This document shows positions 1 through 13,178 of a stretch of 64,000 nucleotides of DNA, one piece after another. Location of the stretch: contig OX467082.1 in the NCBI GenBank assembly GCA_950106755.1, positions 5,704,001-5,768,000 on the forward strand, in the 5' to 3' direction. The notes under the pieces are model-generated. The model was not told the DNA's origin and made no database searches. It saw only the letters and a program-made list of their open reading frames with translations. How positions within the stretch are numbered: the stretch's first letter is position 1; every line of letters starts with the position of its first letter. This stretch comes from Climacium dendroides (lineage: Eukaryota; Streptophyta; Bryopsida; Hypnales; Climaciaceae). Position numbers and translations under genes: made by a program.

Positions 1-3000
1 AGACTTCCTTCCATTTGATTATTTGAAAGATTCCATGTTTACCAAAAGTTAAAGGAGATAGCAAGATTTGATTCTCTTTCTTCAGATGTACAAAATAAAA
101 ATATGAGCTTGCACATATTTTGTGGAATTTCATAAGAGGTTCTATGAAAAGTCTTGATTTTTCCTAATCTCTAGAAGATCTTTTTCCAAGTGGTCAACCG
201 CTAAAAGCCATGATGGGGAGTTCCTAAAAATTACCTAGGTTGCAGTAAAATCTCACTAAAAATTAGTGTAAGATTCTTTTATGTTAATAATGTGCTTCGA
301 CAAGTTTCGTGGCATTTCGATAGTCAAAAAAATCAAAACTGACAAAATCCTCTAAAATCGGCAAAATTAAAGATCAAACATGGAATTGACGAGTGTATCG
401 AGAGCATATAGAGTCGGATTGAAGTCAAAGCGAGGTTTTTTGTACTCCTTTACACCTATTAAAGAGCCTAAGCTAGTTACTTTTCATAGAAAAGTCAATC
501 TCCAAAAGTTGAATTTTTATCCTTTTTGGTCGTTAAATTGGCATTAGAATTCTTGCATTTTTGGCGTAAGAAAAAGGGATGGAGGATTCTTTAGATTAAA
601 AATGGCCTTCTAAAGCCAATGGTGCAATCCATTTGTGATTTGGAGTCTTTCTCCAAAAGTTAAAATATTAAACCAGCATAAAAAATAAAAATCTTGAATT
701 TAGAATAAAAATCTTAGATGATAAGATTACCTTGTAGAAATTAAGGGGGGGTGAGGACCCTTGGAAAAGTATTTAAAGGCTCTCATTCTCCTCTCATTTC
801 ACATTTTAGGTTCATATTTTGAAACTCTCTTTCAATTTAGGTCCATTTAATTGGATTTGGACCATTTTAGGCCACATTGCCAAATTTACTTGTTTTTGGA
901 GCATTTCAAACTCCGTTTTTTTTTTTTTTTTTTTTTTTATAGCTCTCTTTGAAGGACTTTGGGGTTTCTTCAATATTTGCCTTTGTTTGTATATATTTTG
1001 AGTTTCTATATTTACTTTGTTATGTTTTGGTTGAGTTTATGTTGTTGTACTAATCCTAGAATTACCTCTCACTGTACCTTGGTGATGCCGCTTTGGAGGG
1101 CTTCTAGTCCATGTTTGTAAACTCTAAACTTCTAAGTGGGAAATTCCTTGACTGAGAAATTCCTTAGAGTGTTCATTAAAAACTACGTGTGAACAAAATT
1201 TTGGACCCCCTATATACTTTTTGAATTTTAAATAAAATGAAATGAAAAAAATATGAAGAGATTTTTCTACTTTGAAAGTTTATATTTTGAATTATTGATA
1301 TTTTTATTTATTAATAATAATTAGTTACAAATTTTTGACATAAAAAGATATACTATAGAACTGAAAAATAATTTTCACACCTCTATATTATATAAGAAAA
1401 AATTGTCTAAAAAAGGAACAAAAAATTCCTAAAAATAACTCTCTATTGAAAGTTCATTTTGAGTTGAATATTGATGCAATGGTCATCTAAATGTATTCTC
1501 TAAAATATTTGAGTTAAAAAAACATGCCATTTTTAACCTCTTTTAGAAATCATTCCATGTTTTATTTGAGTTTGAAATTTTGGGAGTAGAATTTTATAGT
1601 CATTAGTAAATAATACTCAAATATTAAAGTTAAAATTATAGTTTATTAGAAAGCACTTGTTCACATATGGTTTGTTGTAGTAGAACTAAGTGCACCCCTG
1701 AAAGTGGTGTTCAAATTTCAGATTGGAATTAACGGCCCAAAGCTTACCAAAATTCCAAACATTGGTTTTGCTCCAAGTCATGTACCATCTGGAAGGCTAG
1801 ATCATCAATTGGAGGAGGCTAGATCACAATTGATTGATAACTAAGCTTATTTAGTTAATCAATTCATCTCTCATTCAATTTGATTCCACTTAGTTCATCA
1901 TTAAGTTGTTTCCAATCCCCTGTCTACACTCTGAAGCTCCAATTTCTCATTTTCACACTCTATGCACCAAAATCAACAACAATTCTCACACATAAAGTGT
2001 CTCACATACTTGAAACTTGAAGTCAAGAAAATATAATGAACTTCAAGTGTGGGAAGTTAAGTTATTAAGGAAAAAAAGAGAGACTTAGAGAACTTTAGCC
2101 ATTCATTTAGCATAAGTTGACAATTGGTTAAGGTTGGACTTTACGCATAGGACGAAAGGAAAAAACAAAAGAAAAGAATATTAGCCTTTAGAAATATTCT
2201 AAAATTTAGTTATTAGTTAGAAGAAATTAGAGAATTTCATCTTAAGATTTTTTTTTATTCCTAAACTAAATTAGCAAAAGCTTTGGAGATTAGATTTGGT
2301 AGGATTTGATTCCATAAAAATATCTAAAAAAACATAGATCAGAAAGAAAAGAAGAAGGAAGTGGAAGGAAGAAGTTGGATGTGTCCCAATGTTTGATAGA
2401 GAGACCTTGCCTTGGGAAAATGCGGGAAATCTAGCTACAACTAGATTTGATACGGAAAATGAAGGACTACAAGGTCAAATACACTCACATTTAACAATTT
2501 TCAGATAGTGTTAAATAAACCAAATAAAAAACCATGTGCTCAAATACTCCCATGATGTGTCATATAGGCCCAAAAGATGTCACTTGTTTGTATAAAAGTA
2601 GTAGAAGTTGCACATAAACATCTTAAACTCCTTTTGAAGAAGCACTTGATACTAAAATGAGTGCCAAAATTGCTCTAAGACTCCAAATTGAGAGTGTAAT
2701 AACTCTTTAAAAATCTAACAAAAATATCTACAATCCCTCCAAATATCAACTCAAAAGCTCATATTGTTCGACTTTTATAGTCTTTCAAAGTACACCCTCT
2801 TTAACTCAAAAGCAGCTCATCACTATTTTGTTTGTAAGCTCATAACTTTCACGTGATAACTTCAATCTAATCTTGTAATATCTCTATATAAAGATAACAC
2901 AATTATCTACAATCCCTCCAAATATTAACTCAAAAACTCATATTGTTCGACTTTTATAGTCTCTCAAAGTACACCCTCTCCAACTCAAAAGCAACTCATC

Positions 3001-6000
3001 ACTACTTTACTTGTAAGCTCATAACTTTCACGTGTTAATTCCAATTTGATCTTGTAAATTGTAGATTGAAGTCTTCACCACTTCATTTCTACACCCATAA
3101 CTTTTGCATCTTAACTCCAAACAAAGAAAGTGATAGCTTTTTGAAAATTTAACAATTCAATCTATAAGCAAACAAAATTTCAAAAAGAAATACTTCTTCA
3201 TCAAGTAGTTATGAGCCCTCAAAGATTCTGCCCTCAAAGATTCTGCCCTCTATATTCCATGACAATCATCCCTCTCTCACTCCCTCAAATATAACTTTCA
3301 CATAGAAATTCCAAATTGAGCAAATGATAGAGTTTTGAAATAAAAAAAACGTGATGAACAACCTCCCAAAATTGTATTATAAAACTCCTCATATACAATA
3401 TCTTATGGCTCTCTAAAGTCATGGTACTTTAGCAAAACTAGAAGGAGGAGGAATAAGATCCCCCACCTCATTCGCCATCTCAACTTCTATACCATCCACC
3501 TAAACAAGTGGATTTTAGTCTTTAAAAATACCAAATGGACTTAAATTCGTGCATTGGCCATCTTTTATGTCCCATAACTCTACCCTTATTCCCTATGTGA
3601 ACTTCTAATCTATTTAAAAACTCAAAAGAAAGATAAACAAACTTTACTTATCATTTCAACAACTTCAAACACAAAATAAACCTTTAAAATGTTTTTAAGC
3701 ATAGAAATGAAAGAACTGATGTCAAATTGTTTTCTAATAGAGGTAAAAAAAGGTAGAGTCTACTTTACTTAGATCATTAAACTTTCCAAAAAACCCTCTA
3801 CTATAATAACAAATAAATATTTTTACATAGTGGACATATATACAACATGACACCGACTATCGCAAGAGCACAAACATACAACATCAAAAACCAAGAATAT
3901 AACATGGACAAAGAAGGAGCGTACAATAATATACAAATTATCATCAACACTGATGGAATTATCAAAACCATGGAATTCGAGATTAATCATTGACACTTTT
4001 ATCCCAAATTTCTTGAATTTTCATTAAAAACACTAAGTAGGAGTCCACGTTAGAATTGGAAGTTAGATTCAAGATAAAAATCATAGAATTGGAAAATGCC
4101 AAAATTAGACTTAGAGGTAGTTAGAAAATTATCCTAGTCATAAAAAATTACCTTACCATCATAAAAGTTAGAATTCATCCAAACTCACTTTGGATGAAAA
4201 AGTAGTAGTAAAAATGGATGAAAAAATAGTAGTAAAAGTAGATGAAAAATTAGAAAGTTACTAGAAGGAATCTTTGAAGAAATCTTAGCATCTAGGATAA
4301 GAGTAAAAGTTAAAAATAGAAGGTAAAAATAATTTCCAATTTTGAGAATTGAAGGGTAAATTTTTGGTGAACCAATTAACAGTAAAAATTTACCAAGAAA
4401 TTACTTTTATCATAGGATTAAAAATAATGAATTTTACCTTGATAGAAAGATAAAATTAAAACCCTTAAGATAAGTTACTTAGTTTTTTTACTTAGAATAA
4501 AACTCTAAAAGTTCAAGGAAAAGTAAGAATCACTCTAGAATTTATCACTTTAGTCAAAAATTAATCAAAGAAAAGTTAGAGATAGGATCTTAAAGGAAAT
4601 ATTTTTAGGATTCTAAAACCGTTTTAACCTCTCTAATTGGACCATTATTGAAGAAGTTACGATTGGATGAATTTTTTAGTCAAATTAGAGTAGAATCGGA
4701 TGAAAGTCAAACAAATTTGACCAAACCAATCCAAATTTAGAACTTAGGTAGAAGATAGAAAATAGAAAAGAAACCAAAAATCAAAAATGAATTTTGGTAG
4801 TTAGATTGTTAGAAATTGACGAATGAAGTTTTAAAAGGGTGTTTTAGAATCAAACTTCATCCATGAATATCTTTTAGACACTAAGTTCAAATTTTCACTT
4901 CTTTATCATTTAGGAAAGGGAAAAGCAAGATCTACATTTTGGTCTACTTTACTTTTCCCCTTAACTAATTCCATTGGCCCTAAGTTTTGGTTGTTGTAGC
5001 CAAAACCTAGTCTTAGGTACTAATTTGCATTGATTTGTTAATCATTTGCCATTAGGGAAGTTCAAAGTAGACAATACAACAAAGATCCATTGCTTAGAAA
5101 GCACAACTGAATTGCACATTGTAGACACCCACTAGGATATGCATACGACAAAGACACTAGAACCCGGTTGTGCACACTTTATTCCAAGGGTTACTAGAAA
5201 TAAAGCGCCCACATTTTGCCATTCCAAGAAGCTCAAGAGTCACTCCAAAGCACTTCACAAGACAAGCCAAAGCCAAAGATAACGGCCATAGTCAAGTTTG
5301 CACATAAGTGAGCTACCAAAAGAGACATTGGGCCATAGGAATAAGTTTATAAAATATTTTAAACTTAGTCTAATATTGTTTATGGTGGGACCATCAATGC
5401 CAAAAAAATGCATCAAAATTAGAATGTTTCCAAGTCCCTATGGAAATGGTATGAGAACTCAAAATTTGACTCTTTTGGTGTATAAATGTTGACTCCAAAA
5501 TTATGTGTTTTGGACATTGAATCATATACAAAATATTTAGCATGTTTATGCATGTAATGCTTAATATTTTATATATGATTCTTTATATGTAGCATTACAA
5601 AGAAACAAATAGATATTAAAAAATAGTTAATTCTATGGACCAACAACTAAATAATATACAATACATTTAGATGAACCTTTGAAAAAATTATAAATACCAC
5701 TACAATGCAATTAATCACAAATTTTACTTTTATTTTTAAAAATACCACATCCTATTCATTTAACAAGGTAAGTAGACCCGGACCATTAAGTAGGTCATTA
5801 CTGTTGGTGTATACAAATTGGAAGAAAAATGCCTCCCCTAGGACTAGAAAACATTAAAAAAAATAATCTTAGAATAATATTTACTATCTAAAATTAGTTT
5901 TGGCTTAAATTGAAAGATATAAATTTTGATTCTATTAATAAATATGGAACTCAAGATATTATTTATTTTTACATACAAAATGTAAAAGAAAACTAAAGTA

Positions 6001-6200
6001 AAATTCCAATTCCAAGACACAAGGCACAATATAAATATGAACTTATATATATCCATTATATACTTATACACATATAATGAACTAGTTGAATTATTTTATA
6101 TTTATACTTTAATATTTTAAATTTTTATACAGCACCATCAATTCTACTATATATGATACAAGATATCAATTCATGATTTGGTAGAACTAAAAACATTAGT
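1..6200. other. AT-rich intergenic DNA with degenerate repeats
   Basis: No convincing gene is seen. ORFs here are short, rich in Phe, Ile and Lys, and show no family signature. The stretch holds a poly-T run near 919-938, a possible LTR-like promoter near 760-1210, a ~179-bp tandem duplication at 2726-3060, an 18-bp duplication near 3226-3250 (CCCTCAAAGATTCTG twice) and a ~23-bp degenerate triplication near 4195-4255 (GGATGAAAAA..TAGTAGTAAAA). Confidence 0.6.
2726..3060. repeat. Tandem duplication, two units of about 179 bp
   Basis: A segment beginning ATCTACAATCCCTCCAAAT at about 2726 recurs at about 2905. Each copy continues through a 'CATATTGTTCGACTTTTATAG' type stretch, an 'AAAGTACACCCTCT' stretch and 'GCTCATAACTTTCACGTG'. 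The copies differ by scattered substitutions, so this is an old tandem duplication without coding capacity. Confidence 0.8.
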
Positions 6201-7511
6201 ATGAAAATGAATAAATCTTCATTCATCATCTTAGTTCTAAATTATTTGGCATTAGTAGGATGCTTGTCTTTTTCAAGTGTAGATGGAACCAAACTTTATA
6301 TGAAGAACTTAACAACAACTACTAACCAAATGAACCAAATTGATTTTAATGTTAATCCGTTGTACCTCAAATTGTGGAATATTCATAATGGACATTGGTA
6401 CTATCTCAAAGTTTCTATTGGTACTCCATCACAAGAAGTTTTAATGCAATTGGATACTGGAGGTAGACAACCTTGGATTCCTTGCTCCAATCGTCTATAT
6501 CCAAGCCAATCATTTGATAGGTTTCGTCCTAGAACTTCTTCCTCATATCAAAGCATCTTGTGCAATTCACTATTATGTACACAATACCCACACTCTTGGT
6601 TGACATGCAATTTGGAGCATCCAACTCCATGTAATTTTTCAGAAAGATATGCAGATGGTGAAGAACCAACAGGAGTCTTATCCCAAGATGCATTTGCTTT
6701 TGGCACATATGATGTTCAATTTCCAAACATCACCTTTGGATGTATATATAAAGATGCTCAGGCCTACTTACTATCTAATGGTTGGATTTATGGGAATATT
6801 GGCCTAAATCCACAACCAGGATCTTTTTATGATCAAATAGTTGCCCAATATAATAATGGCATATATATGATCATTTCGTATTGTCTTGCAGCTAAAGCTT
6901 TTGATACTAATGCCACAAGTTGGATATCTTTTGGAGGCCAAAGAGCAACAAATCTTAACTATACTCCAAGTGTGGTTGCCCGAGGATTATACTTTGTAAA
7001 TCTAAAAGGCATTACGGTGGAAAATATTGATGTTGATGCTTCCAACATGACAACACTCTCTTATGATCCCATTTCTCAAACAGGAGGATATACTTTAGAT
7101 ACAGGGGCTGCAGGCACTTGGCTTGAGGAACCATTGCATTCAAGGTTTTTAAATAGTTTTGTTGCAGCCATGAAAGATAAAACTGGTTTTGAACCCAATC
7201 CCAAGTATAGTGCTGAAGAAGGAATTGACGTGTGTTATGCATTTGACAATTCTCTCAATGTCTTTGATATCAAGGTTCCAAATGTCATTTTTCATCTTGA
7301 AAATGATGTGCACTTGCATCTAGGATTTGACAACCTTTTCTTCAGCGATTATTTTATTGACGGTAACCAACAAATTTGGTGTTTGGCCTTTGTAAATTTG
7401 GGTGTGCAAGTATTAGGTACTAACATCCAACAAAATTTTCATATTGAAATTGATTACACGAATAGCAAAGTTGGATTTGCTCCTATGCAATGTAAAAGCG
7501 TTAATATTTGA
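6201..7511 (+). CDS. Nepenthesin-type aspartic protease (family A1)
   Basis: Intronless 436-residue ORF encoding a predicted secreted pepsin-like endopeptidase of the plant A1 family, which hydrolyses peptide bonds with two catalytic aspartates. The first catalytic motif is D85-T-G (MQLDTGGRQPWIPC) and the second D300-T-G (YTLDTGAAGTWLEE). The flap is represented by Y150-ADGE followed by TGVLSQDAF, and a family-typical VSIGTPSQE lies just before the first motif. Residues 1-25 form a signal peptide (hydrophobic FIILVLNYLALVGCLSF). Several N-glycosylation sequons (NIT, NAT, NMT) and many cysteines fit extracellular or vacuolar processing. The length suits the family. The ATG at 6201 is chosen; an in-frame ATG at 6207 is possible. 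The residue after the first DTG is G instead of the usual S. Its codons are AT-rich, unlike the other genes in the window, and no close neighbour suggests a pathway. Family assignment is firm; substrate is unknown. Confidence 0.9.
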   Translation: MKMNKSSFIILVLNYLALVGCLSFSSVDGTKLYMKNLTTTTNQMNQIDFNVNPLYLKLWNIHNGHWYYLKVSIGTPSQEVLMQLDTGGRQPWIPCSNRLYPSQSFDRFRPRTSSSYQSILCNSLLCTQYPHSWLTCNLEHPTPCNFSERYADGEEPTGVLSQDAFAFGTYDVQFPNITFGCIYKDAQAYLLSNGWIYGNIGLNPQPGSFYDQIVAQYNNGIYMIISYCLAAKAFDTNATSWISFGGQRATNLNYTPSVVARGLYFVNLKGITVENIDVDASNMTTLSYDPISQTGGYTLDTGAAGTWLEEPLHSRFLNSFVAAMKDKTGFEPNPKYSAEEGIDVCYAFDNSLNVFDIKVPNVIFHLENDVHLHLGFDNLFFSDYFIDGNQQIWCLAFVNLGVQVLGTNIQQNFHIEIDYTNSKVGFAPMQCKSVNI

Positions 7512-10500
7512 CTTAAAGCATTTTGGTAATAGTAACATCAATTCATTTTATTTAAGAATACATTACTTGGCATTTTCTAATATTGCATATATTCTGTAAA
7601 GATTTAGAATATGATTTTGTAGATTAATTTGTGTAGGAAATATACATGTTGATAAGGTCTACATGGTTGTTACATAATAGTGTTAGCTATTGTAACCCAT
7701 TCCTCCTTAGGGCCTCCTGCCATATGAGTTAGGCTGGCAAAAAAACCCACTAGAAGACAAGAGTTGACATAATGTTAATTTAATTTGGCTATGTACATAG
7801 TTTGACATATATGATGTAGAGAATGCCACTTGAGTACTCCATCACAGAGATCTAGGTCATTATTTTTTCTATTTATAGCAATTCTTTAGATGGATTTGCG
7901 ACAAAAAAAAATTCTACAATGCATTGTATGGCTATTCTTGGTGATATAGTAAAGTTGAATATTTGAGTGGCAAAAAGCCTTGTAAACTATGAAAGTTCCC
8001 TTCAATGGAGCTCATAGTCCCTATAAGGAACAATGACAACTATTCATGAATAGTGGCCACATTAATAAATTATTTTTAAGAAAATTAATTTAATTTAAAA
8101 ATAAGTTAAATTGAATTTTAAAGTAATTTAAATATTATTATAATAATAAATTAAATTAAGAAATAATAGTCATGTGGTCACATTTATAACCACATCAAAT
8201 TCAAAATTTTGTAATTTTGTAATTATTTTAATATTAATTTTTAAAATATTTTTTAAATTATTAAAGTGACTTGTCCCGCCTTGATCATGCCCTTTAGTTT
8301 TTTTAAATTTGTTTTTCTGATCTATTGCTTCTTATTGTTCCTACTATCTATAGACTCACGATCTCTTTGAGGTTTCAATTTTTTCCTAATGTGATTAAAT
8401 TGGTAGAACTTAATTTGTATGCAATTGGCAATAGATTTGGTAAAATGGTAATGTAAAATAAAACACATGCATAGTGCATAAAAGCTAAGTTAGCAATTTT
8501 GTATCCCTTTTACAAGTGCTATATAGGGATTAAAATAACTCTCCATTCCATTGTCAATGTAAGTCGAATTGAGTTATCTTGATACTTGAAGCAATGCAAT
8601 GGTAGAGAAGAACCTCAAACTAATCCTTCCTATCAAACACTCAAGAAGACTCGAGCATGTATGTGCCCATTCATAGGCCTACATAAGACATATAAACAAC
8701 TTGTCTCTCTTTTGATGCAAAATATTATGTTTAGCTTTAGATAGAACTAACCACCACGTGTGTTAAAACTTTTCAAATTTCTATTGCTATCTATATCATG
8801 TATTTGTATCAAGGTAACCCATCCTATTTCCTCTATTCTTTGTTGCATTAGAAGCATGAGCAAAGGTTATTTTTCCTCCGACATATGGCTAATGAAGAAG
8901 CAAAGCAATTAGAACTTTAAACATAATTTTCAAAGAAAGTATGTAGTTTATATTAATTTGGAAGCAATCTCCTAAAAAACATAATTATCACTTAGGTTTC
9001 TAAAAATCGTGGAAGAAAAAACATGTAATAGCTCTAACTTTTAAAATGAGCAAACTCAAAATAGAAACCACTTTGCTAAGTGCCCATCATTTGATCTTAA
9101 AGATTCCATTCACATAAAACTACCACTTAGTAGTTATCTGTTGCCTCTTCTACTTTGATTTCAATTGCCTTAGTGCCTCAAATTGGTCCTATCCACACAA
9201 ATGGTTTCGTCTTGAAAAAATGTCAAACTTAAGATGATTTGGTAGTGGAAATGGGGGCTCATGATTAGTGACAAAAATAGTCTCATGTTGGAAATAGGGT
9301 GGATTACATTAGTTGTAAATGGAAATGTGGCCCAAAAAGCTCAAAGATTATTATCCATGAAGCAATGTTGAAGCCATTATGTGTCCTTGGATGATTTTTA
9401 AAAGGGTTTTAGGATAGTAAAAGCATTTTTTCATGCAATTGTTTTAGGAGGAATTGCTTGAGTGTATGTAAGTGAACAAAATTTAGCATTCCTTCACGAT
9501 AGTCTATTGTACAATTGACTATTCTAAAAAAGAAGACATTTAATCTACAAATCTTCATTGTAGCATATTTTGGATGTATGCTCCTAGTTTGCAACCATTG
9601 GTGAATGAAAATTTTTGTATTTACTTTTCAAAAATGAGATTACAAGTCTACCAAAAGTCATTAAAATTCTAGAATTTTTTGTGAAAATTTGAATTTACTA
9701 TGAATGTTTGGATAAATAGTGAGAAAATCAAATCACTATAGAATATTTTAGGAAGAATCTGAAAATTTCTTGATAGAGTGACACACAAAATTGAGCCATT
9801 GTTAGGAATATTTGTATTCACAATGCCATATGACAAGGATGAGTGAAGAAGAAGCAACAATGTAAATACAAAAGTTCTAGTTTGTGAGATACTCCACACT
9901 TCTAAACAGAATTGAAGCAAATTGCAATTACGGTTTTGAAATTAAATGAATCTCAAAGTTTGCAACCCAATTAACTCAATTTTGAACCTTTTTTTTTCTC
10001 AAAATACATGCTTTAAATTGTCTTTTTAATATCACAAAATTAGTTACATACCTTGGCATGTCTTTATACATTTTATTATGTCCACCTTCTCTAGAATTAT
10101 TAGAAGTTAATGTATTTACATTTGAATAGTACTTTGAACTTGAAGAATGCATTTGATACTTGTATAAATGGAATTTGAAGACTATTTGATTGAATCAATG
10201 ATATAGGATATTCTTACCAATCCTATGGAATCTAATTAAAAGTTGTGAATAAGACACTATTAGATTATAGTTGTCATATTTATCTTTAAATTTTATGATT
10301 GAAAAACCTTTAAAAATCAATCTTCAATACATGTTTGGCAATCATGCTTCCACTTTCCATTGTTGTTATTCAACAATGACCATAATGTCCCCAAATGCCA
10401 CTAATTCTTTTGTACATTGGATTATATCTAATGATTTTTAATTTTCTTGTAATTCCATCAAAGAATGTTTCAAATAATACAATGGCCTTCATAATAGGGT

Positions 10501-12821
10501 CCAAAATGTTTACCCTATCATTTTAAAAATTTGAAAATCAATTGGCACTCCAAGGTCGTAGGCCCTATGTTCAAATTGCTATAAAATATTGAGTTTGAAT
10601 AATTTTGAAAATTTTCAAAGTGAAGTAGAAACTAGACTTGATAAGCTAAACTAGATTTTATAAGTTTTAAAAATACACTAGATGGTGATCTATGGAGTTG
10701 CCATATTCTCATGTAGGAAAGCCTAAAAAATTCTAAGCTAAAATATATATAATGCCATTCATTGAAAATATTCTTTTTAGCAACTTTACAATAAAAATTG
10801 AATAGAGAAACAAATTTTCCCATCTTATAGCCTCTTTGAGATCATGCAAAGTACACAAAACATCTTGTAAAGCATTAATCATTACATTCATAACTTCAAA
10901 AGCTAGAGTCCATGGCCATGTAGTCATACCTCAAAATCCTATGCTTTGTATCCTTTAATTTTATTCTATTTAGGAGTGAAATATTTGATTTTATTTTTCA
11001 AAGATGAAGTAACATGTTTAATGTATGCCATAAGATTCAGATTTGTTTTTGAAAATTTCAAAGAAAAATGAGTTTTTGAAGGAAAAGTGGAGTAAATTCA
11101 TATCAAATACAAAACATGCTTAAAGAATTTGAAATTTTCAGCACATAAGGAATTTTAATATATCTAATAGGTGGTGAATAATTTTTGCATCAATTTATGT
11201 ATAGAAGTATCAATGGTATTGGATACAACTTGAAGCTTCAAAAAAATGTTTATTTTAAGGAAATTTTTAAAATTTTCAATTGGAGTATATATTACACTTC
11301 AAAAGCTTCATTATTGTTCAATTTGTTCAAAAGCAAGAGAAATCATTTCAAATATCAAAATAAAGTTTTACAAGGAAAAAAAACTCAAATCGTTGAAGTA
11401 TATTGTTGATTGAACATTTTTTATAAAGTACCTCATGAAAATCAAACAATAATTAATATGACTTGAAAGAACTTAATTCAATGATGTTAGCATAATATAG
11501 CATTAGTAAAGTCGCACAAATAAACTGAATTGAAATAGTCCATTTTTTAATTTAAAAAATTTTAACTCTTGAATATAAATTTTTAAGTATCAAAAGGGCC
11601 AAAATGTAGTTGTAACCATTGCTTAATTCTGCTTAATTGGATTCAATAAGGACCCATTGTAGATGGTTGAAAGACTATTTTAGATGAATAAACAACAATT
11701 TTTGGTAAAATATTGCAATAAGAATTCATTACAAATGACTTAAAGACAATTTTAGATGAATAAGTGACAATTGCTTGGTACAATATTCCATTAAGGACCT
11801 CTATAAGGACCTCACTAACGTCTACGAGTGGCTCCTATTAGCTTGCTTGCACCCATACAATGACTTTTCAAATTTTGATTGCATTCATAAATTGAAAATG
11901 TCCAATCAAACACTTATAAAAATAAAAATAAAATCCTCAAAGTAATTCAAAATTCATACTTTTAGCAATTTAGTGGGTTTCAAGATGGATTGTTACATGA
12001 CCAAATTTCATAATAATTATAGATATCTTTACATAATAACTAAATTTTCAAAATTTAACTATATCTTTATATTGAAAGGTACAAAATCAGAATTAGAGTG
12101 AATGTCAAATAGAAAAATGTTGTTATTGGACATTTGACACTTCCACATTGAACTCATTAATATTTGAACTTTGAATTTGGTTGGGATTTTTTCAAAATGG
12201 GCACTTCCAATGGATGTACATGACTAGTTGACTTGCTTTTGAATTCTAAAACTTCATCATTCATGATTTACAAGCAAGTATCAAAAATCATGAAAGAGTT
12301 ACTAGGAGTACTATAACACAAAAGGGACTAAACAGATGCTAAATCCAATGTGGAAGAAGTTGTAAATTGGCTATACATACATAGTTATAAATTCTCCAAT
12401 GTACATTTAGCTACTAAAAATTTTAAGTAGCAATGGAGCAAATTGTAGCCAATTCTATGAATGCTGTCAAGAAGTGCTCCTGTTTGATTTATTGCTTGTT
12501 TGCATATGGAATGTATACCAATATTTGACTTTGTCATTGATATACTGAGTGAATGTAGTTGATGTATAAGGATGGAATGTGACTTAGAAATGATGAGTTC
12601 AAATTTTTAGCTCAATCCCCAACTCGGTTTGAGGATCAGGACGATTACCAACATGCAAAATTGGAGTGGTTTTATGAAATCAAAAAAGAATCCTGTTTGG
12701 TCTTTTTGTCCCCGGTGCACTGCACCTGCTAACCAAAAAATCCTCCCTTGAAACTAGGAGAATTACCATATTAATATGTGCACACAGCACTTTGCTTTTC
12801 AATTACATGAAATGTGCAATT
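7512..12821. other. AT-rich intergenic DNA, no gene seen
   Basis: More than 5 kb without a convincing coding region. A segment at about 11,165-11,560 resembles 27,270-27,560 in order and sequence (GGTGGTGA..., GAAGCTTCATT..., AAGGAAAAAAAACTCAAA...), and the phrase TTGCTATAAAATATTGA near 10,576 recurs near 48,081. These are decayed copies of dispersed repeats. Everything else is low-complexity AT-rich sequence. Confidence 0.55.
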
Positions 12822-13178
12822 TCAGCCACTAGCGGCGGCACAGCAGACAGTAAGATTAACTCTCAGGCTACCCTCCATACACGAAAGTGGTGTGTCACGG
12901 TCTGCTGGTGGTGCAGGATCTTGAAATTCGCAACATGTATCTCTAGGCTCACCATCCCTGCGGTTGGTACAGCAACGTTGACGCTGGTCAAGAGGAAAGT
13001 TGCAGCAACTCCGTCCACGGCCCCCACCCGTGCAGCACGGGTCTTGGGGCTGCCGTAAACAACAGGGCTGCATTTGTGGAGGAGGGAAGCTGCAACAGCC
13101 ATTTCTTGGAAATGGCTGGGAGCTCACTTGGGTTGCGGCCATGGCCAAGGCCACAAGTAAGTAAAAGCATTTGGCCAT
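12822..13178 (-). CDS. Secreted cysteine-rich peptide with seven CC dyads
   Basis: 118-residue protein of no family I recognise. Residues 1-20 are a clear signal peptide (MAKCFYLLVALAMAATQVSS, cleavage likely before Q21). The mature part of about 98 residues contains 15 cysteines. Fourteen of these are adjacent pairs at 28/29, 39/40, 48/49, 58/59, 69/70, 82/83 and 112/113, plus C100. The first six pairs are spaced 11, 9, 10, 11 and 13 residues apart, with Pro-, Gln- and Arg-rich linkers, so the protein looks built from a short repeated module. The pattern is not the eight-cysteine LTP motif, a defensin, a thionin or a CxxxC hairpinin. A pyrimidine-rich tract ending TTCCAG lies just upstream of the ATG, so a 5'UTR intron ending near 13,200 is possible. 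A role in apoplastic defence or development is only a guess. The ORF is GC-rich against AT-rich flanks, which favours a real gene. Confidence 0.7.
   Translation of the reverse strand: MAKCFYLLVALAMAATQVSSQPFPRNGCCSFPPPQMQPCCLRQPQDPCCTGGGRGRSCCNFPLDQRQRCCTNRRDGEPRDTCCEFQDPAPPADRDTPLSCMEGSLRVNLTVCCAAASG

Noticed and set aside
819..1001. 60-residue ORF with a Phe run
   Set aside because: The Phe run is a translated poly-T tract in repeat-like DNA.
12792..13058. 88-residue plus-strand ORF
   Set aside because: Overlaps the CC-dyad peptide on the other strand, lacks a signal peptide or motif, and is the less structured of the two.
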